A stretch of 64,000 nt of DNA from Roseovarius sp. Pro17 (GTDB lineage Bacteria > Pseudomonadota > Alphaproteobacteria > Rhodobacterales > Rhodobacteraceae). The position numbers and the translations under genes are program-made. The notes under the pieces are model-generated. The model was not told where the DNA came from. It ran no database searches and saw only the letters and a list, made by a program, of their open reading frames with translations. The stretch covers positions 3,100,001 to 3,164,000 of the forward strand of contig NZ_CP141179.1 in NCBI RefSeq assembly GCF_035599575.1, in the 5' to 3' direction. Within the stretch, counting starts at the first letter, position 1. Every line of letters starts with the position of its first letter. Shown in pieces: positions 26,851 through 34,981 of the stretch.

Positions 26851-27264
26851 TCATCGCAGTTTCTTTGTCATACGGTAGTTATGCAGTGCGACACCGCGCA
26901 GGGTAAAATCCCGCCGTTTTTCACAACCAAACCCGGCGCGCACGAAAAATTGTCGCGCGGCCTCGCTGGCTTCGACAAAAAGGCTGGGGATAGCGCGTGT
27001 CACAGCGTCGGCTTCAAGCGCGCTATAGAGCGCGGACCCGGTGCCTTGGCTTGTAGGCAAGCAGTAAAAGCAGTCGATATGACCATTGTTCTCCAGCTCG
27101 ACGAATCCAACCGGCTGGCCCCGCCTGCCCTCAGCGACCCAGATTGTGCGCCCGTCCGAAACGCGCGCCATAAACGCACCCGGCACTACGGCACACGGGC
27201 TCCATGCCGCCAATTGCTGCGGACTGTAATCACGCGCACCGATAGAATGGACCGACGCGTGCAT
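26851..27264 (-). CDS. GNAT-family N-acetyltransferase
   Basis: From the ATG at 27264 this encodes 137 residues with the GNAT acetyl-CoA core: IDCFYCLPTSQGTGSALYSAL, then LFVEASEAARQFFVRAGF. The N-terminus looks short by one strand. The frame is open upstream and reads ILVRHFQSHDAAALAGL just before this ATG, which is what a GNAT N-terminus should look like. Yet no ATG, GTG or TTG lies there; an ATT at 27315 is the best candidate. Either a rare start is used or the protein is N-terminally truncated. The acceptor is unknown. Confidence 0.75.
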   Translation of the reverse strand: MHASVHSIGARDYSPQQLAAWSPCAVVPGAFMARVSDGRTIWVAEGRRGQPVGFVELENNGHIDCFYCLPTSQGTGSALYSALEADAVTRAIPSLFVEASEAARQFFVRAGFGCEKRRDFTLRGVALHNYRMTKKLR

Positions 27265-27342
27265 CAGTCCCGCGAGCGCGGCGGCATCATGTGATTGAAA
27301 ATGTCGGACGAGAATGCTCAGGGCGCTATCCCCTGAAAGGGG

Positions 27343-27370
27343 TGCAAGGCCGCCGGCAGGCCGCCTTGCA
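27343..27370 (-). terminator. Possible terminator of the OmpA-family gene
   Basis: TGCAAGGC (27343-27350) pairs with GCCTTGCA (27363-27370) around a 12-base GC-rich loop, nine bases past the OmpA-protein stop on the minus strand. A second small hairpin (CCCCTTTCAGGGG) follows. No T run is present, so this may be an attenuating structure rather than a classic terminator. Confidence 0.4.
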
Positions 27371-27378
27371 CGAGAATA

Positions 27379-28044
27379 TTAGCGCTGGTTCGGCAGGATC
27401 ACGATCTCGACCCGTCGGTTCTGCGCCTTGCCCTGTGCGGTCAGGTTGGACGCGATGGGCTGATCCTCGCCTCGTCCGAACGTGCGGACGCGGTTGGCGC
27501 CGACACCGCCCTGCATCAGCACATCCGCGACCGAATTTGCGCGCCGCTCGGACAGGTCCTGATTATAGGCCGCCGCACCGGTGTTATCGGTATGACCGAC
27601 CACCTGCACTGTGCTGCCGGGATAATTCTGCAGGCTGTCCGCAACCGTCAGCAGATCGCCGCGCAGCGCAGTGTTGACCCGCGCACTGTCTACCGCAAAG
27701 AGGATGTCCTGCGGCAGGGTCACGATCAAACGGTCGCCGGTGTTGTTGATCTGCACGCGGTCATTTTGCAGATCGCGGCGCAGTTCGGCCTCTTGCTTGT
27801 CCAGTGCGTTGCCGATGGCAGCACCGCCGAGGGCGCCTATGGCGCCGCCGATGAGCGCGCCCTTGCCCTTCTTATCGCTGGCGACCGCGCCGGTAACGGC
27901 GCCGGCAAGGCCACCGATCAGTGCGCCCTGCTGTGTCTTGTTCGCGCCCATGCCGGTGCCGTAGCCTTGGGTGCCGTCGCAGGCCGTGGTCAGCAGCAGC
28001 GCAGCACCAGCGGTGACGAGAAGAGATTTTTTCGCTAGAATCAT
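27379..28044 (-). CDS. OmpA-family lipoprotein
   Basis: This encodes 221 residues. The lipoprotein signal MILAKKSLLVTAGAALLLTT ends in a lipobox ending TTAC. A glycine-zipper region follows (GALIGGLAGAVTGAVAS, GALIGGAIGALGGAAIG), and the last 115 residues are an OmpA peptidoglycan-binding domain (VQVVGHTDNTGAAAYNQDLSE, RANSVADVLMQGGV). It resembles YiaD-like envelope lipoproteins that tie the outer membrane to the murein. It stands alone, with its own upstream gap of 126 bases. Confidence 0.92.
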   Translation of the reverse strand: MILAKKSLLVTAGAALLLTTACDGTQGYGTGMGANKTQQGALIGGLAGAVTGAVASDKKGKGALIGGAIGALGGAAIGNALDKQEAELRRDLQNDRVQINNTGDRLIVTLPQDILFAVDSARVNTALRGDLLTVADSLQNYPGSTVQVVGHTDNTGAAAYNQDLSERRANSVADVLMQGGVGANRVRTFGRGEDQPIASNLTAQGKAQNRRVEIVILPNQR

Positions 28045-28170
28045 GTTAAATTAGCCTCGTATATACCTTGTCCGGTCAGTCGGACTTGGGCGGACTATAG
28101 GGTGGCGAGAGGCCATGCCCAATACACAATCCCGCGCAAATCGGCAGCAATCCGCGCATCTCGCGCTGCA

Positions 28171-29016
28171 TTACCCGGCCTCGGCGCGCGCGCTCTCCCA
28201 TGCGAGGATGCCGCGCTTGACCGGTAGGCCCCAGTGATAACCGCCAAGGCCGCCTGATTTGCGCAGCGCGCGATGGCAGGGGATCAACAGGCTGATCGGA
28301 TTGCGCCCCACAGCGGTGCCAACGGCACGCACGGCCTTGGGGTGGCCGATCGCTTGTGCGATCTCGGAATAGGTGGTGACATGGCCCGAGGGGATGGCCA
28401 ACAGCGCCTCCCACACCTTGATCTGAAAGGGCGCGCCGATCAGATAAAGCGGGGTGGGATTGGTGCGCTCGGCGCAGAAGGCCTCCAGCGCCCAAGGGCG
28501 CAGCCGGTCCTCGTCTTGGACGAAGTCGGCCTGCGGCCAGCGGCTGCGCAGATCCGTCATCGTCGCCTCTTCTCCCGCCTCGGCGGCAAAGCCGATGCCG
28601 CAGATACCCTTATCCGTCCCCATCACCAGCGCCGGGCCAAAGGGGCTGTCAAACCAACCCCAGTATACGGTCAGCCCAGCGCCCTTGCGGGCAAAATCGC
28701 CAGGGCTCATCGCCTCCCACCTGAGGAAGAGATCGTGCAGCCGCCCGGTCCCCGACAGGCCGGCGCCGTCCGCTGCCTCCAGCATGGTATGACGTGCCGA
28801 AAGCAGCGATTTGGCGTGGCCCAGCGTCAGATATTGCTGATATCGCTTTGGCGATACGCCGACCCATCCCGAGAAAAGCCGTTGGAAATGCGCGGCGCTC
28901 ATCCCCATTTCGCCCGCGAGCCGATCCAGCGTCATACCTGATCCGCCCTCATCGATCAGTTCGATCGCGCGGCGCATGACGTTGAAATGGTAGCTTTGAT
29001 TGGCTGGCATGGTCAT
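28171..29016 (-). CDS. Ada-like AraC-HTH / methylated-DNA-protein cysteine methyltransferase
   Basis: This encodes 281 residues. The N-terminal 110 residues form an AraC-type helix-turn-helix (MTLDRLAGEMGMSAAHFQRL), and residues 125-281 form the O6-alkylguanine transferase with the active site LLIPCHRALRKSGGLGGY. The Ada N-terminal metal-binding cysteine domain that senses methylphosphotriesters is absent. It therefore repairs alkylated guanine and may act as a regulator in another way. The ATG at 29016 has AGGA seven bases upstream; an earlier in-frame ATG is less well placed. Confidence 0.9.
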   Translation of the reverse strand: MTMPANQSYHFNVMRRAIELIDEGGSGMTLDRLAGEMGMSAAHFQRLFSGWVGVSPKRYQQYLTLGHAKSLLSARHTMLEAADGAGLSGTGRLHDLFLRWEAMSPGDFARKGAGLTVYWGWFDSPFGPALVMGTDKGICGIGFAAEAGEEATMTDLRSRWPQADFVQDEDRLRPWALEAFCAERTNPTPLYLIGAPFQIKVWEALLAIPSGHVTTYSEIAQAIGHPKAVRAVGTAVGRNPISLLIPCHRALRKSGGLGGYHWGLPVKRGILAWESARAEAG

Positions 29017-29116
29017 CGGATGTTCCTTTGGCTTGCCTGTCAATTTAGGCGCAACGTGTCACCACTGCGACCCGAATGTTGCGCAATGGCGCAAATCCGG
29101 CCATTAGAAGCGCATC

Positions 29117-29761
29117 ATGAGCAAGCAACTCGACTATCACACGATCCGCGCCATTTTCGAGCGCTTTCAAGACGCCCAGCCCGAGCCTGAAGGTGAGCTG
29201 GAGCATGTGAACGTTTTTACCCTCGTTGTCGCCGTCGCGCTGAGCGCGCAGGCCACCGATGCAGGCGTGAACCGCGCCACGCGCGCGCTGTTTCAGATCG
29301 CCGATACGCCGCAAAAGATGCTGGACCTGGGCCTTGAAGGTGTCACCGAACACATCAAGTCGATCGGCCTTTTCCGCCAGAAGGCAAAGAACGTGATCAA
29401 GTTGAGCCAGATCCTGGTCGACGATTACGACGGCAAAGTGCCCAACTCGCGCGCCGCGCTGCAATCGCTGCCGGGGGTGGGGCGCAAGACCGCCAATGTC
29501 GTGCTGAACATGTGGTGGAATATGCCAGCGCAAGCGGTCGACACTCATATTTTCCGGGTCGGAAACCGTACTGGCATCTGCCCCGGCAAGGACGTCGTTG
29601 CGGTCGAGCGCGCGCTTGAGGATCACATTCCAGCGGATTTTCAACATCATGCCCATCACTGGCTGATCCTGCATGGCCGCTATCACTGCAAGGCGCGCAA
29701 ACCCATGTGTCCCACATGTCTGATCCGCGACCTGTGCCCCTATGAGGACAAGACGACATGA
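29117..29761 (+). CDS. nth: Endonuclease III
   Basis: This 214-residue base-excision glycosylase/AP lyase carries the helix-hairpin-helix with the catalytic lysine (LQSLPGVGRKTANVVLNM), the catalytic Asp (AQAVDTHIFRVGNRTG) and the 4Fe-4S cluster ligands at the C-terminus (CKARKPMCPTCLIRDLC). Length and motifs are those of the E. coli enzyme. Its stop overlaps the start of the PfkB kinase gene (ATGA), so both are translated together. The divergent neighbour is the Ada-like repair gene 100 bases away, forming a small repair gene group. Confidence 0.96.
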   Translation: MSKQLDYHTIRAIFERFQDAQPEPEGELEHVNVFTLVVAVALSAQATDAGVNRATRALFQIADTPQKMLDLGLEGVTEHIKSIGLFRQKAKNVIKLSQILVDDYDGKVPNSRAALQSLPGVGRKTANVVLNMWWNMPAQAVDTHIFRVGNRTGICPGKDVVAVERALEDHIPADFQHHAHHWLILHGRYHCKARKPMCPTCLIRDLCPYEDKTT

Positions 29762-30744
29762 GCAAATACCAAGCGGTCGGCATCGGAAATGCCGTGGTCG
29801 ACGTGATCTGCCGCAGCGATGACGCGTTCCTCAGCAAGATGGGCATTGAAAAGGGCGTGATGCAGTTGATCGACGAGGCGCGCGGCGAGGCATTGTATGA
29901 CGCAATGGAAAATCGCGTGCAGACGGCGGGCGGATCGGTCGCCAATACCATCGCCGGATTGGGCGCGTTGGGACTGACGACGGGTTTTGTGGGACGGGTG
30001 CGGGACGATGCATTGGGTCGTGCCTATGCAGACGACCTTACGCGTGTCGGCACCGATTTCGTCAATCCACCGGTCCCTCGGGGCGACCTGCCGACGTCAC
30101 GCTCGATGATTTTCGTGTCGCCTGACGGCGAGCGGTCGATGAACACCTATCTCGGCATCTCGACCGAACTGGGGCCGCAGGACGTGCCGAATGACGTCGT
30201 GGCGGGCGCGGAGTTGCTGCTGCTGGAGGGATATCTCTTTGACAAGCCGCAGGGCAAGTTTGCCTTTGGCACGGCAACCGAGGCGTGCCGCAAGGCAGGC
30301 GGTCTGGCCGGCATCTCGCTGAGTGATCCGTTTTGTGTGGACCGCCACCGCGATGATTTCCGCGCACTTATCTGTGGGCTCGATTACGTGATCGGTAACG
30401 AATACGAGTGGTCGGCCCTCTACGAGACCGCAGATCTGGATGCGGCATTGGATCAGGCAGCGGGCGAGAGTGGCCTTGTGGTATGCACTCGCTCGGGCGC
30501 GGACGTCACCATCCGGCGGGGCGCCGAGGTGGTGGAGGTTCCGGTAAGGCGCGTCGCACCTGTTGATACGACGGGCGCAGGCGATCAATTCGCCGCCGGG
30601 TTTCTCTATGGGCTGGCCACTGGCGCGCCGCTGGATGTGGCAGGCCAGATGGGCTGCATCGCGGCTGCCGAGGTGATTTCACATTACGGCGCACGCCCGG
30701 ATGCGGACATCAAGGCGCTCTTTGCCGCTGAAGGGCTTATCTGA
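29758..30744 (+). CDS. PfkB-family carbohydrate kinase, probably adenosine kinase
   Basis: This encodes 328 residues with the two PfkB signatures: the glycine pair AGGSVANTIAGLGALG near residue 60 and the anion hole/catalytic base DTTGAGDQFAAGFLYG near residue 270. The opening (QAVGIGNAVVDVICRSDDAF) is like that of adenosine kinases in alphaproteobacteria, which often follow nth or inosine-uridine metabolism genes. The substrate is inferred; other nucleosides or sugars are possible. Translation is coupled to nth. Confidence 0.85.
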   Translation: MSKYQAVGIGNAVVDVICRSDDAFLSKMGIEKGVMQLIDEARGEALYDAMENRVQTAGGSVANTIAGLGALGLTTGFVGRVRDDALGRAYADDLTRVGTDFVNPPVPRGDLPTSRSMIFVSPDGERSMNTYLGISTELGPQDVPNDVVAGAELLLLEGYLFDKPQGKFAFGTATEACRKAGGLAGISLSDPFCVDRHRDDFRALICGLDYVIGNEYEWSALYETADLDAALDQAAGESGLVVCTRSGADVTIRRGAEVVEVPVRRVAPVDTTGAGDQFAAGFLYGLATGAPLDVAGQMGCIAAAEVISHYGARPDADIKALFAAEGLI

Positions 30745-31060
30745 ACATTCGCGCGCTTGGCTGGCAGGGGGATTGGATATCCCTCCCTATATGAAAAGTC
30801 TGGGAATGCGCGGCCTGCTACCCAGTGTCGGTCGCTACGAATTAATCTGCCCAAGTTGACTATTCGTGCTGGCCAGCGGAACTCGGATGTCTATTTTCGG
30901 CCTTCGGTGATCAAGGCGCATGATCGCCGTGATGAACCGCATGGCGATGAGGTTTGGCATGGCGAGCGCGCCACGCAACGACGTCATGCTCTGCCCCATC
31001 GCGACCTAAGACCGTTTCTAAATGGTATTCGAAGTGTTGTAGCCTCACGGTCGTCAGTTG
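30745..31060. other. Intergenic stretch between PfkB kinase and polysaccharide locus
   Basis: This 316-base stretch holds repeat copy B at its left end. The remaining part, after about 30806, has a lower GC content and no gene I can support. It marks the border between the housekeeping block and the polysaccharide block. Confidence 0.5.
30751..30805 (+). repeat. Intergenic repeat, copy B
   Basis: GCGCGCTTGGCTGGCAGG followed by GGGATTGGATATCCC and ATGAAAAGTCTGGGA lies seven bases past the kinase stop. It matches copy A at 25096-25148 over the core and in its placement just after a plus-strand gene. Confidence 0.6.
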
Positions 31061-32044
31061 TTAAAACCCGACCAATCTCAGCCGAAATCGTTTGATGTCA
31101 TCGTAGCGTCCGATCGAGATGCGCAGCAACGCGAACGCATTTAGGCTTTCACCGTCCTGCTCCGCTGTCAAAGCAGCTCCTGTCGCAAAGCCGAGTGATT
31201 CAAGACTGTCCTGAAGCGCCGCATTCATGTTGCCATTAGGATATGCAAAATGGCGAACCGGCTGGCCGGTCCAGTCTTGCAAGAGTTCCCGGGATTGATC
31301 GATGCTGCCGCGTGCCTCATTGATGGGTATCTGATCGAGAAGATTATGACAGTGGCTGTGCGCCCCGATCGTGACCAGCGGATTTGCGGCCAAGGCTTGC
31401 AGCTGCTTGATCGTCATTGGCTGTAACGCAGTGAAAGCGCGCTGCGATGGTCCCGACTGGGCCACCACATCCTGTGCCAAAGTCTCGCGTTGGTCAGGCG
31501 GCAGGCGCTTGAGGTTTTCCAGAATGTCGGAGATGACCAACCAGCGGGCCGCCCCGGTCTGTGGTCCGACACTCCATTTCGAAAGCCCCGCATGACGCAG
31601 GTCAATGTCGACGCTTTGCTGCCCCTGAAGTGCATTCATAACCCTGTCGAACCAGTAGGCGCGACCCTCGACGATCTGGGCAGTCGCGATATAGACGGTG
31701 ACTGGGATCGCTTCCGTCTCAATAATCGGCAGAAGGTGATTGAATAGCCCCACATCCCCGTCATCGAAGGTCAGCACAGCTTTGGGCCGAGAGTTCGGTG
31801 CTGGATGTGACAACGCCTCGTCCAAGCTGACGATGTCGTAATGTTCGCGCAGAAAAGCGAGCTGTTCGCGGAAGTCAGCCACACAAAGCACCGTCCAGGC
31901 ATCCATCGTCTCATCTTCGGGACCAAGAGTGTGATAGCACAGGATGGTGACCGGATGATCGCGCAAAAACCTGCGCTGAAGAAAGCCGTATGTCGGACTG
32001 GAACTGAGCACAGACAGCGCTGCCTGCTTCAGCAGACCCTTCAT
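31061..32044 (-). CDS. Polysaccharide deacetylase family protein
   Basis: This encodes 327 residues of the NodB/CE4 family. The first motif is VLTFDDGDVGLFNHLLP, with the metal-binding Asp pair; the second is IGAHSHCHNLLD, with two metal-ligand histidines; and a later region is HFAYPNGNMNAAL. It removes acetyl groups from N-acetylated glycans. There is no clear signal peptide, so it might act on lipid-linked intermediates inside, or be exported in another way. It overlaps the upstream GT4 gene as ATGA, forming the last gene of a three-gene operon. Confidence 0.9.
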   Translation of the reverse strand: MKGLLKQAALSVLSSSPTYGFLQRRFLRDHPVTILCYHTLGPEDETMDAWTVLCVADFREQLAFLREHYDIVSLDEALSHPAPNSRPKAVLTFDDGDVGLFNHLLPIIETEAIPVTVYIATAQIVEGRAYWFDRVMNALQGQQSVDIDLRHAGLSKWSVGPQTGAARWLVISDILENLKRLPPDQRETLAQDVVAQSGPSQRAFTALQPMTIKQLQALAANPLVTIGAHSHCHNLLDQIPINEARGSIDQSRELLQDWTGQPVRHFAYPNGNMNAALQDSLESLGFATGAALTAEQDGESLNAFALLRISIGRYDDIKRFRLRLVGF

Positions 32045-33249
32045 GTCTGGTCTTCTCCGCCGAAATACATGCGCAATTTCTTTACCTCGGTTTCGATACT
32101 ATGGCGGGCGCGGACCCGTTTCAGGGCCTGCTTGCCCATGCGCGCCCTGTCGGCTGACGATGTCGCAAGGCTTTCACGCATCGCTTGCGCCAAATCATCC
32201 TGGTTGCCCGCCGGCACCAGCCAGCCTGTTTCGCCCGGGCGGACCAGCTCGGGAATTCCTGCCACATAGGTTGAAATTACCGGTCGGCCTTGCGCCATCG
32301 CTTCCATGATGACCACAGGTAGCCCCTCGATAAAGCTTGGCTGAACCAAGGTGTGGCACGCAGCTATCTCTTGGAAAATCTGATCTGACGAAATCCAGCC
32401 TGTGATGCGGACCGATGCCTTTAGTCCGAGGGCTTCCAATCGCGCCTCGATTTGATCGCGCAACGCTCCATCCCCGGCCAGAACCAGCCGGGGCTCAGGG
32501 CAATCCTTGAGTACGGCAGCGAACGCCTCAAGAAGGATCAGGTGCCCCTTCTCGGGGCTCAGGCGCCCAATACAGAGAAAGATCGGCGTTGCAGGTTTCG
32601 GCTGGGGCGCATCGGTGAATGCCTCGGCCGACAGCCCGCAATGAACCACCTTTATCTTGGGCCAAAGTTCGGGTGACACGTGCCGCATCAACTGACTGCG
32701 CGTAAAGGCACTGATCGTGGCGACAAACCGGGCCTCTTTGACTTTGCGGTCGAAGGCAAGTTGCTGGGCATTGTCGGCTTCGTCCATGCCATGGATCGTA
32801 AAGCTGTAGCCGGGGCCCCCAAGCAAATGGACCAGCAGTGCAATTTCGGCGGGGTTTGTGCCGAAATGCGCATGTAGGTGATCGGCCGGGCGATCGTGGA
32901 GCCATTCGCGGATACGGCAAGCCTGAGCAAGATAGATCAGATGATAGGGCCATGGCCGGATGGAATTGCGTGACATGGACATCGCCGCCTTCAGCGCCTG
33001 CCAGAATTGTCCGGGGCTGCGCCCCAAACAACGCAGCATACTACCGCACAGAGGTAGAAGGCCGTCCTTGAGGGTATAACGGGTCTGGCCGCGCTCGATC
33101 TGGTCCTGCGGATCTACGATCTCGGCATCCCAGCCACGCAGAGCAAAGCGGTCCACTTCTACGCCCTGGCGTTCAAGTTCCAGTATCTCACGGCGGATGA
33201 ACGTGTGGCTCACCATCGGGTATTGGTTTGTCAGATAGGCTATGCGCAA
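32041..33249 (-). CDS. GT4-family glycosyltransferase
   Basis: From the TTG at 33249 this encodes 402 residues: LRIAYLTNQYPMVSHTFIRR is the usual opening of this family. The C-terminal half holds the GT4 signature: FLCIGRLSPEKGHLILLEAF, LVLAGDGALRD, and LVQPSFIEGLPVVIMEAMAQ with the nucleotide-sugar Glu pair. I chose TTG because AAGAG lies eight bases upstream; an ATG at 33318 gives 23 more residues without a ribosome site. It adds a sugar to a growing repeat unit; the sugar is unknown. It overlaps the deacetylase gene. Confidence 0.88.
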   Translation of the reverse strand: MRIAYLTNQYPMVSHTFIRREILELERQGVEVDRFALRGWDAEIVDPQDQIERGQTRYTLKDGLLPLCGSMLRCLGRSPGQFWQALKAAMSMSRNSIRPWPYHLIYLAQACRIREWLHDRPADHLHAHFGTNPAEIALLVHLLGGPGYSFTIHGMDEADNAQQLAFDRKVKEARFVATISAFTRSQLMRHVSPELWPKIKVVHCGLSAEAFTDAPQPKPATPIFLCIGRLSPEKGHLILLEAFAAVLKDCPEPRLVLAGDGALRDQIEARLEALGLKASVRITGWISSDQIFQEIAACHTLVQPSFIEGLPVVIMEAMAQGRPVISTYVAGIPELVRPGETGWLVPAGNQDDLAQAMRESLATSSADRARMGKQALKRVRARHSIETEVKKLRMYFGGEDQT

Positions 33250-33390
33250 AATATCTACTCTTGATGGCTCATGACAGGAATTTGGGGCCTCTGGGGCAGT
33301 CTGCATCATAAGATGCATAATGAATTTGTCAGGAGTAAGTCATCCGTGAATGAGGTGGCAGACAAAAAAGAGGCCAGTGGCAGCGGAACA

Positions 33391-34371
33391 TCACTTGTAC
33401 TCGATAATGCCGGCGGGCTTTTTCACAAGACGCCGCCAGTGATATTCCAAAACGCCAAGCGCTTCGGGAAAATTTCCCAAGACCAGAAAAAAGGCTCGTT
33501 CCCAACTGATCCTCATGCCTAGTCCGCCACGCCGGGCTAGGCGAACGACCTGCATGGGGTAAATCAGAAACAGCAAAAGAGCCCAACCAGAAATCATGAT
33601 GGACAGAACCAGAATGAATATCGGCAACGCCAGACCCCAGATCAGAATACGGCGAACCGCAGCCACGCTATGACGCTCGGGTGCCGCGCCGTGCAAAACT
33701 GCGCCCTCGGCAAAGGCATGTCCGCTGCGCCATGCCCGCTTCCACCACTGCCTGATGCTGATGATAGCGGCGTCGTGAAGTGTCATTTCCGCGTCCAAGC
33801 GCCAGATCTCCCAATCTGCGGCGCGCAGCCGGGCACATAGTTCCGGCTCTTCTCCCGCGATCATCCCATCCCGAAAACCGTCAACCTCCTGAAAGGCCGA
33901 GACGCGCATCAGGGCATCTCCGCCGCATGATGACGTGCGCCCTACCGGTGTGTCCCATTCCTGATCGCACAGTCGATTGTAGACGGAGTTTTCCGGAAAA
34001 AGCTCGCGACGGCGGCCACAGGCGACGGCCGCGTCCGGGTGCCGGATCAGAAATTCGAGTGATACCTCCACCCAGTTCGGTTGAAGAACACAATCGCCAT
34101 CGATGAACTGAACAAAGTCCACCGACCCCTGAGAGACGAGTTCGGCAAAGCCAGCATTTCTGGCCCGTGCCGCGGTGAAGGGGCGGGTCATGTCGAGTTC
34201 GACAACCCGCGCCCCTGCGGCCCCGGCAGCTTGCCGGCTATTATCGGTGGAGCCGGAATCTACGTATATGATCTGCTGAATGCTCTCGGGGATCGATGCG
34301 AGGCACTTGAGGAGGCGCTCTCCTTCATTGCGACCGATAATGACCACGCCAACGGTAGTGTTCTTGCTCAT
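33391..34371 (-). CDS. GT2-family glycosyltransferase
   Basis: This encodes 326 residues. The GT-A fold has VGVVIIGRNEGERLLKCLAS, DSGSTDNSRQAA, a DGD in FVQFIDGDCVLQPNW (the DxD metal site) and GMIAGEEPELCARLR (the catalytic base region). Two membrane helices near the C-terminus (ILIWGLALPIFILVLSIMIS, ALLLFLIYPMQVVRL) anchor it. It is the first gene of the operon with GT4 and deacetylase. The acceptor is presumably a lipid-linked glycan. Confidence 0.92.
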   Translation of the reverse strand: MSKNTTVGVVIIGRNEGERLLKCLASIPESIQQIIYVDSGSTDNSRQAAGAAGARVVELDMTRPFTAARARNAGFAELVSQGSVDFVQFIDGDCVLQPNWVEVSLEFLIRHPDAAVACGRRRELFPENSVYNRLCDQEWDTPVGRTSSCGGDALMRVSAFQEVDGFRDGMIAGEEPELCARLRAADWEIWRLDAEMTLHDAAIISIRQWWKRAWRSGHAFAEGAVLHGAAPERHSVAAVRRILIWGLALPIFILVLSIMISGWALLLFLIYPMQVVRLARRGGLGMRISWERAFFLVLGNFPEALGVLEYHWRRLVKKPAGIIEYK

Positions 34372-34981
34372 GATGACCTGCTCTCCTGAGAGTCTTCGAT
34401 AGACCTGTCGTCCTTTAGTATCGCATCAAATGCAAGTTCAGGCCCAAAGATACAGGCCCCTAAATCCTGATCATCACGTGCCGAATATCGCGTGTGGGAT
34501 GCCGTGTCTGGGGCGCGAATCGACGGCCGCCTACCTTTTGGGTGTCTGGCGCATTGTTCCTCACCGATCGAAGTGCGCCCCGTGTCGATGTCCGGATTTC
34601 CAAGCGTGATCCTGCCGAGCCCTTACCAAGATGCGCCACAATTCGCCGAATCCTGAATATCTATCGAGTCCAATTTGCAATGTTAAGAGAATTGAAACAA
34701 TTGCCGCCGTAGCTTTGCAAAAATGACACTTTCCGACCAAAACCACGCTTTAGAAGGGCAATAGGCAGCATGCACCACCTCGCAAACACCCAATTGGCCA
34801 CATCTATCGTGATCGCGCAAATGCTACGAACAAATTCAGCGGGGGGCCTTTTTCGACGGTCCGCGCATCTTAAAAACGCCGTGATTTAATCACGGTTTCG
34901 CTCACCTCTCGCCCTCAGGATGAGAGCAACATATCCGAAATAGCTGAAAAATAGCTGATTTAGAATCGAGATAGGAACCCT
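34372..34981. other. Intergenic region upstream of the PA14/G8 gene
   Basis: This 610-base region between divergent genes has lower GC than the flanks. It contains the perfect palindrome at 34879-34895 and presumably the promoters of both the GT2 operon and the large surface-protein gene. I see no gene in it and no clear -35/-10 pair. Confidence 0.5.
34879..34895. promoter_or_regulatory. Perfect 7-bp palindrome upstream of the PA14/G8 gene
   Basis: CCGTGAT-TTA-ATCACGG lies 87 bases before the start codon at 34982. A two-fold symmetric site with short AT-rich centre fits a regulator-binding operator; it could also form a short hairpin. No regulator gene is near. Confidence 0.45.
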
